Shown: piece after piece, positions 10,545 to 18,133 of the stretch | Position numbering within the stretch: the stretch's first letter is position 1 | Layout: the number at the start of each line of letters is the position of its first letter | Assembly: GCA_022827265.1 (NCBI GenBank) | Contig: JAJDTF010000022.1 | Span: 23,117-87,116 of the forward strand | Direction: 5' to 3' | DNA from: Acidimicrobiia bacterium | GTDB lineage: Bacteria > Actinomycetota > Acidimicrobiia > Acidimicrobiales > Poriferisodalaceae | Length of the DNA stretch: 64,000 nucleotides | Position numbers and translations under genes: made by a program | The notes under the pieces: generated by a model | Seen by the model: the letters and a program-made list of their open reading frames with translations, nothing else | Databases searched by the model: none | Told to the model about the DNA's origin: nothing

Positions 10545-11462
10545 TTGGCCACCGGGGAGGCTGCACACACCGCGCCGGTACGGCTGCTGGCGCCGGCCAA
10601 GCTGACGCTGTCGCTGCGCATCACCGGCACCCGGCCCGACGGCTTCCACCTGATCGACGCCGAGATGGTGACGCTCGACCTGTGCGACGAGATCATCGTG
10701 CACCCCAGCTCGCAGCCGTCGGTCGAGATCGTTCCGGTGCCGGCCACATATGGCCGCGCTGGTGCCGCGGCCGACTGGGACATTCCCACCGACGGCTCCA
10801 ACTTGGTCATCCGGGCACTGGAACTGGCTGGCAGGACCGCCCACGTCGGGATCCGCAAGCGCATCCCGCCCGGTGCGGGCCTCGGCGGGGGATCGGCCGA
10901 TGCGGCCGCAGTGCTCCGCTGGGCCAATCGCCTCACGGTCAATGAGCGCCCGCGCCCAAGCGCCACTTCGGGTGCGCCGGGCAGCCCAGCATCTGTGCGG
11001 CCAAGCGAATCGGCGGATCCGTCGGTCGAAGCCGTCGAGCCTTCGCCCGTCACCCCGCAGCAGGCGGCATCGCTCGGCGCAGATGTGGCGTTCTGCCTCG
11101 TCGGCGGCCGTGCTCGCGTCACGGGCATAGGCGAGATCGTCGAACCGCGCCCGTTCCGAGAGCAGCGTTTCGTGTTGTGGACGCCGCCCATCCACGTCGA
11201 TACGGCAGTGGTGTATCGCAGGTGGGATGAACTCGGCGGCCCGCCCGGTCTGAATGCCAACGATCTTGAACAGGCCGCGCTCGCCGCCTACCCCGTACTC
11301 GCGGCGTGGCGCGACGAGTTGGCTCAGGCCTCCGGGCGCCGGCCGCAGCTCGCCGGCAGCGGCGGCACCTGGTTCATCCCCGCACCCTTCGGCGCGCACG
11401 TTCCCGCCCCCGCCGACCAAGGAGTCGGCACAGCACACGCAAGCACCATCGGCCGCCAATAA
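10545..11462 (+). CDS. ispE: 4-diphosphocytidyl-2-C-methyl-D-erythritol kinase
   Basis: 305 residues from the proposed TTG start at 10545, 7 bases after the rsmA stop; this puts the family start motif LLAPAKLTLSLRITGTRPDGFH about 15 residues in, as expected. The frame is open further upstream but overlaps rsmA. The GHMP ATP loop is PPGAGLGGGSADAAA and the C-terminal motif is AGSGGTWF. A Pro/Ser/Ala/Glu-rich stretch of about 35 residues follows the ATP loop domain. IspE phosphorylates CDP-ME in the MEP isoprenoid pathway. The rsmA-ispE pairing is the normal actinobacterial order. Confidence 0.9.
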   Translation: MATGEAAHTAPVRLLAPAKLTLSLRITGTRPDGFHLIDAEMVTLDLCDEIIVHPSSQPSVEIVPVPATYGRAGAAADWDIPTDGSNLVIRALELAGRTAHVGIRKRIPPGAGLGGGSADAAAVLRWANRLTVNERPRPSATSGAPGSPASVRPSESADPSVEAVEPSPVTPQQAASLGADVAFCLVGGRARVTGIGEIVEPRPFREQRFVLWTPPIHVDTAVVYRRWDELGGPPGLNANDLEQAALAAYPVLAAWRDELAQASGRRPQLAGSGGTWFIPAPFGAHVPAPADQGVGTAHASTIGRQ

Positions 11463-11556
11463 CTCGCAACACCCGAGGTACGAAGGCGCCAGGTTCGTCG
11501 TCTGCCAGGCCTCGGCTTCGGGCTCAACGGGGCACGGAACTGGCCTGGTTGCGCCC

Positions 11557-11656
11557 ATTACTCGGAATTTCCGAGCAAAGACACCCGGCTCTCCCGAGTA
11601 AAAACACTCGTAATATCCGAGTAATATCACTCGGTTTTTCCAAGTATGATGCACTC
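11557..11656 (+). promoter_or_regulatory. Promoter with an array of CTCGG/CCGAG half-sites and a probable leaderless -10
   Basis: An AT-rich 100 bases before the ATPase gene. Half-sites alternate in orientation: CTCGG 11561, CCGAG 11571, CCGAG 11594, CTCG 11607, CCGAG 11618, CTCGG 11630. Two pairs are perfect inverted repeats: CTCGGAA-T-TTCCGAG (11561-11575) and CCGAGT-AATATC-ACTCGG (11617-11634). A -10-like TATGAT lies at 11645-11650, seven bases before the ATG at 11657, so transcription would begin at or next to the start codon; there is no Shine-Dalgarno. I read this as an operator array for a repressor, possibly the downstream protein. Confidence 0.55.
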
Positions 11657-12748
11657 ATGGAGAGATCGCCTTTCCCTCATCACGGTCCGCTCGAGCCGGA
11701 TCAGGTGACTGGCCGCGAACGCCTCGCCGTCGATCTCGCCCAACGGATCACCGACCGGCGGCTCACCGCTCTGCTGGGGCCCCGCCGCTATGGGAAGACG
11801 AGCCTGCTCAAGCGCGTCGCCGCCGATCTCGAAGCCGTCGGCCATCAACCCGTGTGGATCGACCTCTACGAGCGAACATCGATCGCCGACGTGGCTGCCG
11901 CCGTCGACCGCGGACTCGCCGAAGTCGTCGGGCCGGTTCGCAGGATGCTCGACGAAATCGCCGGTCCGTTCTCGGTGAATCTGGGCCTGCTCGGTGTCCA
12001 GCTGTCCCGCAGTCCCAAGCAGCGGCCCGACGCGGTGCTGACGCTGCGGAACCTGCTCGAGGTGCTCACTACAGCCGCGCAACGCCACAGCTTGTTCGTG
12101 GTGTTCGACGAGTTCTCCGGCATCGCCAACGTGCAAGGCGGCGCGGCGGTGCTGCGAACGGAGTTGCAGCACCATTTTCAGGACATCGGCATCGTGTTCG
12201 CCGGCTCTGCGCCGTCCACCATGCAGGCGCTGTTCAGCGAGCAGAGCCAGCCATTCTTCGCCCAAGCGGACCTGGTGGAGATCGAGCCGCTCGCCGACGA
12301 CGCCATTGTTCACATCATCGAAGACGGCTTCGAGGCCACGGGGCGTGGCACCGGCGGCATCACCAGCCGCATTGCTCAATTCGCCCAAGGGCATCCCCAG
12401 AGGGCCATGCAACTTGCCGACGCCCTGTGGCGCCACGTCGACGAAGGCGCTACCGCCAGTCCGCCGGCATGGGAGGCAGCTCTTGCCGATGTGCGCAGGC
12501 ACGTCGATGCCGGCTCTGATCGCATCTTCAGCCTGCTGCCCCCCGGCCAGCAGAAAGTGCTGCGGGCAGTGGCCGCCGAAGGGACCGTTTATGGCACAAC
12601 GGCATCGCTGCTGGACCTGCCCGCCGGCACCGCCCGAGACGCCGCCGACAAGCTCGTCGGCAACGGCATCCTGCACCGGCGCCCTCAGCAACTCGCCCTC
12701 GTCGACCCCCTGCTCGCCGACTGGCTGCGCCGCCGCTTCGCCATCTGA
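11657..12748 (+). CDS. Solitary AAA ATPase (ATPase_2/AAA_16-like) with C-terminal winged-helix region
   Basis: 363 residues. Walker A is LLGPRRYGKTSLLKR near residue 40, Walker B is LFVVFDEF near residue 155, and the sensor-1 region is GIVFAGSAPSTM. The last 80 residues (LPPGQQKVLRAVAAEG to the LVDPLLADWLRRRF end) have the helix spacing and the dPLxxxWL ending of the winged-helix domain found after this ATPase module. ATG 11657 is the first sensible start and appears leaderless. It is the first gene of the island between ispE and bS22-tRNA-Gln-glmU. Relatives of this type are found in archaea and bacteria as lone NTPases without known partners; the role is unknown. The family is an inference from motif layout. 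Confidence 0.75.
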   Translation: MERSPFPHHGPLEPDQVTGRERLAVDLAQRITDRRLTALLGPRRYGKTSLLKRVAADLEAVGHQPVWIDLYERTSIADVAAAVDRGLAEVVGPVRRMLDEIAGPFSVNLGLLGVQLSRSPKQRPDAVLTLRNLLEVLTTAAQRHSLFVVFDEFSGIANVQGGAAVLRTELQHHFQDIGIVFAGSAPSTMQALFSEQSQPFFAQADLVEIEPLADDAIVHIIEDGFEATGRGTGGITSRIAQFAQGHPQRAMQLADALWRHVDEGATASPPAWEAALADVRRHVDAGSDRIFSLLPPGQQKVLRAVAAEGTVYGTTASLLDLPAGTARDAADKLVGNGILHRRPQQLALVDPLLADWLRRRFAI

Positions 12749-12811
12749 GCCAACGCGAACCGGGCGGTGACCCCTTGGGCCGCAGGCACCCTGCTCATCC
12801 GGGCGAGTTGG

Positions 12812-13606
12812 TCAGGTGAGGGTGCACCCGATGGCATAGGCGGCATGCGGCCAGCCATCCAGCCCGAAGACCTCCAGCGTTTCTTCGTTCAGCAGGAAAG
12901 TGAACTCTGGGCTTGCTTCCTCGCATGATTTCTTGGCTGTCGGGGCAAGTACCCCGCAGTCGATGCCTCCCTGCCAGATGCACGCCTTTACGAGATCCCG
13001 ATACGTCTCGTTGATCTCGTCTTCGATCTCGATCAGGCTGACCAGCGCACCGAGGCCGTCAATCCCCCGATCTTCGCTACACGTGTCACGTGCAGCTTGC
13101 ACTCTCGGTGTGTTTTGCTCCAAGAGCAGTCCAAGGGATTCATACGCAGACATGGCTTGCGCTACGCCGATGGTTTCCGATGCCAGCGCAGATCGCCCGT
13201 CAAGCGCAGCCTGTTCTACTGCAGCCAAGTAGCTCTGATACCACGCGAGTGCTGGCTCGCATCCCTTGGGGGCTGGTTCCACTTGAGGGAGCAACATGGG
13301 TTCGGTGTAGTCGTCGTAGCGAGGCCCTGTGTTGCCGCACGGCCATCGTGGCATCTCGTTTGGCTCACCGTCCTCGTTGGCTCGTACCAGCACATGCGGT
13401 TCGCTGCGCTCGCACAGCCGCCAACCGTCCTCCTCCGTCGTGACCACGTAGCAGCGGTAGAACCCCCCAATAGGCAACAGCTCGGTGTGCCCATCACGTG
13501 ATTCACATTCAACTTGTGCTTGCTCCACGGCATCTGACGATGCGCAACCGCTGCACACAGCGACGATGAGCGCGGCGGCCAATGATGGGAGTCTCCCGAG
13601 GCGCAC
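12812..13606 (-). CDS. Hypothetical lipoprotein
   Basis: 264 residues from a GTG at 13606; the frame is open to 13789 but a start at the GTG gives a normal signal peptide: VRLGRLPSL, a hydrophobic AAALIVAV core and CSGC. The lipobox is imperfect (Cys at -3). The mature part is acidic, with eight or more Cys residues that could form disulfides outside the cell, and a mid-protein helical stretch (YQSYLAAVEQAALDG onwards). I recognise no family. It is divergent from the RCC1-repeat lipoprotein, which is also exported and Cys-rich, with about 210 bases between them that must hold both promoters. Confidence 0.6.
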   Translation of the reverse strand: MRLGRLPSLAAALIVAVCSGCASSDAVEQAQVECESRDGHTELLPIGGFYRCYVVTTEEDGWRLCERSEPHVLVRANEDGEPNEMPRWPCGNTGPRYDDYTEPMLLPQVEPAPKGCEPALAWYQSYLAAVEQAALDGRSALASETIGVAQAMSAYESLGLLLEQNTPRVQAARDTCSEDRGIDGLGALVSLIEIEDEINETYRDLVKACIWQGGIDCGVLAPTAKKSCEEASPEFTFLLNEETLEVFGLDGWPHAAYAIGCTLT

Positions 13607-13815
13607 GGTGGGAGTATGCCGGTCATGCGCTCGCGCGGTCGGCCGCCCTTCCGTTGACCGGTTTGGTGGATAATGCGGGCGTGGTTCCCGCGGTGTGACG
13701 GTTGTGGGCTTCGTATTCGTCCGACACAACGTGTTCGACGTTCCTCGCAGTTCACATCGGGCGCCGCTGCACTTCCGACAGCTCTCCAATGCGTGGTCTC
13801 GAGTGAGATGAGATC

Positions 13816-14892
13816 ATGCCAATCATGAGCGTCGGTGGATTCAACCCGGTGCGCGGTCGAACAGCAGATGTGCCAACTGCCCGGCTGAATTCGCCTGGTG
13901 GCGGCGCAACGCCAATTCGGTTCTCGTGGCCAGTAGTCGTCGTGACGGCCACTGCGCTATTCATTGCGGGCTGTTTTGCGAATGCGGCCGACGGCGTTGA
14001 TGAACGATCATTGGATGCTGGGTCGGTCGCATCGCCCGATCCGAATCTGAGCGGCGTCAGTGGGACGGGCTTCACGGCGATCACCGCCGGTGACAACCAC
14101 ACTTGCGGCTTGCGTCCCAGCGGCGACATCGCCTGCTGGGGCCGAAATGACTCCGATCAGGCATCCCCGTACTTCGGCGCATTCCACTCGGTAGCTGCGG
14201 GTGGTGACCAAACCTGTGGGCTGCGACCCTCTGGAGAGGCCTAGTGCTGGGGCTATGACATGGCGGACACCCCTTTCTCGGGCGTCTTCACGGCAGTCTC
14301 GTCAAAGAACGCAGGCGACATCTGGTTCGCGTGCGGTCTTCGCCCCAGCGGAAACGTCGAATGCTGGCATGGTGCCGGCGAGACTTCGTTTCACGACCGC
14401 CGGCAACCTGAGATGTTCGAAACCGTGCCCTCTGGAGCGTTTGCCGAGGTTGTCGTCAGCGAAACTCAGGTGTGCGGTCTTCGGCCCACCGGCATCGCAG
14501 TCTGTTGGCCCAGCCACCGCAGCGAGCGGAATCCTCCGCCTGCTGGCGAGCTTGCAAACCTTTCGGCAGGCAGCTACCACACCTGCGGATTACGCCCGAG
14601 CGGTGAAGCCGTGTGCTGGAATAGCGGCCTCGGCTTCAACCAAGACGCCCCACCGTCGCCGCCACTAGGTGAGTTCACGGCGATTGCTGTTGGCGGCGCC
14701 CACACGTGTGGACTGCGTCCCGGCGGTGAAGCAGTCTGTTGGGGCAGCGATGGGTATGGTCAGGCGTCTCCGCCGCCGGGTGAGTTCACGGAGATTGCTG
14801 CGGGCAGCGCGCACACATGCGGGTTGCGGCCCAATGGCGAGGCGGCTTGTTGGGGAAGCAATGAGTACGGGCAGGCTTCAGTACCGTCGTGA
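13816..14892 (+). pseudogene. RCC1-repeat lipoprotein interrupted by an in-frame TAG
   Basis: One continuous frame of 359 codons is broken by TAG at 14242-14244. The first part carries a signal peptide with lipobox FIAGC and two RCC1-like repeats; the second part carries five or six more, each with the pattern HTCGLRPSGEAVCWG. The stop falls exactly inside a repeat: GEA-stop-CWG, where sister repeats have Val or Ala. RCC1 repeats build beta-propellers; exported versions with two Cys per blade are common in Actinobacteria and probably bind surface ligands. Without readthrough the product is a 142-residue fragment. A sequencing error is also possible. Confidence 0.75.
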
Positions 14893-14995
14893 GACATTCG
14901 TCGACACCGACCCTTGGCGATAGCCAACCGACGCTCGCCCGTGCGTCGAGGAGAACGCGATTAGACGTGGTTCGATTCGCGGCGGGACCGCTGCG

Positions 14996-15751
14996 GTGAG
15001 GTCAGACAGGGCAAGTAGTCGCGGGGCCAACCATTGGCGTTGCGCGTTGACGCTCGTTCATGATGGTGGCCGTTGGACGGTGATTGCCGCTCAATCCGAA
15101 CAGTCGACAGGCTCAGCGGTCGATCCTGTGTCCGAGGTCCAGCATGCCGTGGGTCAATTGTGGCCATCGCTGCTTGTGGACTGGGCGAGCTTCGGGTCAG
15201 ACCTGTCCGAGAGGCCGAGCCCCGTTGATGCAGATGTGCTCTCCGACATCGGGGCCGTAGGCCACATTATCGCTGAGAGAGTGCGTCGTCGGCTTCGCTG
15301 CGATAGGTGCGGAGAGCCGCTGGATCCCTTGAAGCAGGTCTGGCCATCGCGGGCCCGTAACTCGCATTGGGGCGCCGTGCGCCGGGATCGCTGCGATGCA
15401 TGCGGGGTTTTCGTGGACCCGCTAGCGGAGACGCTGTTCTGGCGACCGGGCAGCCAGCATCGGCACCGCCAGCGCTGCATGTTCACACTTGACCACAATG
15501 GCGTTCGCTGGACTGTGAACGTAGCTGAGTCCAATGGCGATTGGCCGAGCGATCCGCTCCGGGATCTGCGCATCGCGGTCGACCGTTGGTGGCCCTCGCT
15601 GCAGGTGGACTGGGAGAGCCTTGGACCGCTATCTGGCGGATGGCCAAGCGAAACACCTGCCGAGACCGACGTAGTCGTCCAGGGTCGTCAGAGCGGTGGC
15701 CGCGTCTATGACGGCCGCGTCATTGGCAAGGTCCTCGTCGGCTCACTATGA
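14996..15751 (+). CDS. Unknown protein with a duplicated ~50-residue domain around a CxxC pair
   Basis: 251 residues from GTG 14996; the frame is open from 14924, so the start is uncertain. Two copies of one domain are visible: copy 1 near residues 17-67 (LTLVHDGGRWTV ... WPSLLVDWASFG) and copy 2 near 163-211 (FTLDHNGVRWTV ... WPSLQVDWESLG). Between them are RCDRCGEPLDP and RCDACGVFVDP, two CxxC pairs about 36 residues apart that could bind one zinc. No signal peptide or membrane segment is seen. I do not recognise a family. It lies in the accessory island, just upstream of and convergent with the PIN/AAA pair. Confidence 0.55.
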   Translation: MRSDRASSRGANHWRCALTLVHDGGRWTVIAAQSEQSTGSAVDPVSEVQHAVGQLWPSLLVDWASFGSDLSERPSPVDADVLSDIGAVGHIIAERVRRRLRCDRCGEPLDPLKQVWPSRARNSHWGAVRRDRCDACGVFVDPLAETLFWRPGSQHRHRQRCMFTLDHNGVRWTVNVAESNGDWPSDPLRDLRIAVDRWWPSLQVDWESLGPLSGGWPSETPAETDVVVQGRQSGGRVYDGRVIGKVLVGSL

Positions 15752-15843
15752 GCGCCGCGCCGACATCTGGGACGAGTACCGCGCCTCCGTGCAGGCTGAG
15801 CGTATGCGCCTTGTGATGGCGGACCGCAGCAGTTGGCCAGTGT

Positions 15844-16335
15844 TCACGGTGCCCGCAAGAGGTTCGGACAGAGTTCGTCGACGGTGATTCCGGCGTTCGA
15901 CAACGCAGCGTGATGCTGGCTGTAGTCGGAATCGACGGCGTTCAAGATTCGATTCGGCTTTGGTCCCGCGACGGCGACGGCAACGAACACACGGTCGTCC
16001 GGGTCGAATGACCTGAGTGCTTGATCGCTGGGGAACTCGATGTAGCGACGGCCGGAATGAGGTGTGAGGCTGACGCTCGCCAGCATCGCGGCGTTCTGGT
16101 GCGCCCAGCGAAAGAACTGGTCGCCTACCCCCGGCTGTCCCGAATAGTTGCAGTGCCTCCGATACTCGTCGAGGATCTCGCCGCCTGCGTCGAGCAGGAG
16201 CCTGCGCCGATCCTTGATGTCAGTGAGCGCATCGATTGCGGTGAGCCTGCAAGCGCTGTCTGGCTCGGCGTTGGCCTGCGCATTCGCACCGTTTGCCACC
16301 ACCAGCACATTGGTGTCGACGATGGATGCGGTCAC
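15844..16335 (-). CDS. PIN-domain nuclease, coupled to the upstream AAA ATPase
   Basis: 163 residues from GTG 16335, whose GTGA overlaps the TGA of the ATPase gene, so the two are translationally coupled. The start gives VTASIVDTNVLVVANG, the first PIN acidic motif. Further acidic positions expected of PIN are visible: Glu in EILDEYRRH, Asp in SFDPDDRVFVAVA and Asp in NAVDSDYS. PIN domains are Mg-dependent ribonucleases, best known as VapC toxins, but here the partner is an ABC/SMC-like ATPase and not a small antitoxin. I infer an effector nuclease whose activity is controlled by the ATPase. Confidence 0.8.
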   Translation of the reverse strand: MTASIVDTNVLVVANGANAQANAEPDSACRLTAIDALTDIKDRRRLLLDAGGEILDEYRRHCNYSGQPGVGDQFFRWAHQNAAMLASVSLTPHSGRRYIEFPSDQALRSFDPDDRVFVAVAVAGPKPNRILNAVDSDYSQHHAALSNAGITVDELCPNLLRAP

Positions 16336-17714
16336 GCCTCCGTCTCGGCGCGGTGTCGAAGCCCTGCCGACACGATTGCCGCGGTCTCGCCCATCGCGTC
16401 GCCGAAGAAGTCCTCGGGCCAGTTGGCGATGGAGCCGCACTTGTCGAGCTGCAGTTGCGAGATGCTCGATTCCTTGCCATCGTTCTCGCAGAAGTAGAGC
16501 GCCACGCCCTCGGGCGCGATCTCTTGCTCTGCGACGCGGCGTTGCAGCCGCATCAGCATGTGCTCGCTATGGCTCTCAAAGATGACCTGAAGGTTCCGCG
16601 CCCTCGTCACGTCAACGAGCACATCTGCGAGTTGGGATTGAACTCGCGGGTGCAAGTGCATCTCAGGCTGCTCGAGCAACAGCGTGGAACCCTCGGGCAC
16701 ATACGCGAGCAGGACCAGCAGCGGCAGCAGCTGCGACACGCCAAAGCCCACATCCACCAAATCGACCGGAACTGAGCTGTGCGCCAGCTGTACTTTCACC
16801 CGGTAGAGCTCGGAGCTCTCCGAAGCTCGCTCGACGCTGAACTCAGTGACCAGCCCAAGGTCGCGCAGCATCCGCGCTACGTGCTCTTCAACCGACACGC
16901 GTTCCTTGGGAGCGCCGTCGGCGGCCAGCGCCACGGCGTTGTTTCGACCACGGTCCCGAGATGCCAGCAGCGCATCGACGGCCAGTTCTCCATTTCGACC
17001 GACATCGGCTGGTTCTGTGCCCTGCCATGCGTAACGGCGCCGACCACCCTCTCGCCGCGGGCCGAGGTAGAAGAGGCGTTGCTCAAACTGATGTTCGAGT
17101 TCCAATTGCAGGTCGCGAAGGAATTCTGCATTCTCGTACTGGCCGAGGAGTTCATTCGGAAAGCCGTAGCAATGGATCGGTGCCGGAATCCGCGATTGCC
17201 CTCCTACCCGAGGCATTAGGAAGTTCCTTCCATCCTTGAGCGTTGCCGCGAGTTGAAGTTCAGCGCCGATTCTTTCGCTCGATAACTCAACTTCAAATCG
17301 ATCGGACGCGTACGCGAGGTGGAGCAACGATGCGCTCTGCCACAGCAGATATATGCCCGCGCTGAATGCCAGCGAAGGTAACGGGATTAGGAAGTCGTCC
17401 GTCTCAGGAATATGGATCGACCGCGACCGTTCTGGCGTCCAGCAAAAGCCGAATCTAACCGACTGCAAGTTCGCGTGTCCAAATCCGAGGTTGTTCCACC
17501 CGCCCACCGAAACCAGAGCGTTCGAATCGCCTCCGAGATCGAGGAGCTTGCTCGTGTCTGGTGACTGAACGGTTTGCTTGAGCAGGAGGAACAACTGCAG
17601 CAGGCTGGTCTTGCCGGAGCTGTTGGCGCCGAAGAAGCCTGTGATCGGCGCGAGGGCGATGTCGTCGGTCGCTCGCCAAGCCTTGTAGTTGCTCGCGCTG
17701 AAGCTCGTGAACAT
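16332..17714 (-). CDS. AAA_15/AAA_21-type ATPase (DUF3696-like), partner of PIN nuclease
   Basis: 460 residues from ATG 17714 (a TTG at 17756 would add 14). The N-terminus FTSFSASNYKAWR leads into Walker A GANSSGKTSLLQLFLLLKQ, as in OLD/RecF-like ATPases. The middle is a large variable insert. The C-terminal half has the ABC-type signature region GFGVSQLLPLLVLLAY, Walker B TLLLEQPEMHLHP and H-loop IFESHSEHML, then the C-terminal part typical of DUF3696 proteins (VALYFCEND). Such SMC-like ATPases act with a nuclease in several known anti-phage systems. Its stop overlaps the PIN start. No other partner is adjacent. The pair is a candidate defence or toxin module. Confidence 0.82.
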   Translation of the reverse strand: MFTSFSASNYKAWRATDDIALAPITGFFGANSSGKTSLLQLFLLLKQTVQSPDTSKLLDLGGDSNALVSVGGWNNLGFGHANLQSVRFGFCWTPERSRSIHIPETDDFLIPLPSLAFSAGIYLLWQSASLLHLAYASDRFEVELSSERIGAELQLAATLKDGRNFLMPRVGGQSRIPAPIHCYGFPNELLGQYENAEFLRDLQLELEHQFEQRLFYLGPRREGGRRRYAWQGTEPADVGRNGELAVDALLASRDRGRNNAVALAADGAPKERVSVEEHVARMLRDLGLVTEFSVERASESSELYRVKVQLAHSSVPVDLVDVGFGVSQLLPLLVLLAYVPEGSTLLLEQPEMHLHPRVQSQLADVLVDVTRARNLQVIFESHSEHMLMRLQRRVAEQEIAPEGVALYFCENDGKESSISQLQLDKCGSIANWPEDFFGDAMGETAAIVSAGLRHRAETEA

Positions 17715-17787
17715 GGGGCTGGTCTCTCGTCGCGAGCGCTCTGTTGCGCTCGTCAAATGGTACTGGCGACGGTGAGAGGGGCCGGGG

Positions 17788-17883
17788 TCAGCGGTTGCGG
17801 CGTTGGTAGCGCGTCCGCCGCAGCATCTTGCGGTGCTTCTTCTTGCGCATCCGCTTGCGGCGCTTCTTGACCAACGATCCCAT
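17788..17883 (-). CDS. 30S ribosomal protein bS22 (AURKAIP1/COX24 domain)
   Basis: A 31-residue, extremely basic protein (MGSLVKKRRKRMRKKKHRK then MLRRTRYQRRNR) ended by TGA at 17788. It matches the actinobacterial AURKAIP1/COX24-domain protein now named bS22, in which GS-x-xKKRRKRMxKKKHRK is nearly invariant. It sits near the decoding centre of the 30S subunit. It is 73 bases upstream of the ATPase start on the same strand, and divergent from tRNA-Gln and glmU. It is far shorter than normal gene-calling limits, but the sequence match is strong. Confidence 0.9.
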   Translation of the reverse strand: MGSLVKKRRKRMRKKKHRKMLRRTRYQRRNR

Positions 17884-18002
17884 GGAGAGCCGAACGCTAG
17901 CGCCTCCGAGGGGCCCTGCCACGAGCGAAATTCGTGACGACGGGGTTGAAGCGGGTCGCTACCCTCGATCCACAGGCAACCCGCCTGCCGTGACAGGCGC
18001 TA

Positions 18003-18074
18003 TCGGGGATCGTTCAATTGGTAGGACATCGGGTTTTGGTCCCGGCAATGGAGGTTCGAGTCCTCCTCCCCGAA
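18003..18074 (+). tRNA. tRNA-Gln (anticodon TTG)
   Basis: A 72-base cloverleaf: acceptor TCGGGGA / TCCCCGA, D arm GTTC..GGAC, anticodon stem TCGGG / CCCGG with loop TTTTGGT (anticodon TTG), T arm GGAGG-TTCGAGT-CCTCC, discriminator A, followed by CCCC. It precedes glmU by about 60 bases; the same tRNA next to glmU is usual in Actinobacteria. Confidence 0.95.
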
Positions 18075-18133
18075 CCCCACGTCTCATACGGTGAGTCAGC
18101 ACCGCGCTGCCAGACTCCACGACCGCAGGCCCG

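Noticed and set aside
14242..14244. Pyrrolysine or other recoding at the TAG
   Set aside because: TAG ends other ordinary genes in the window, no Pyl genes are present, and sister repeats have Val or Ala here.
13816..14892. Treating the RCC1 gene as two independent genes
   Set aside because: The second part has no signal peptide and no start signal, and the stop splits a single repeat unit.
15696..15887. 63-codon plus-strand frame overlapping the end of the unknown duplicated-domain gene and the PIN stop, considered as an antitoxin
   Set aside because: It overlaps genes on both sides, has no start signal, and resembles no antitoxin.
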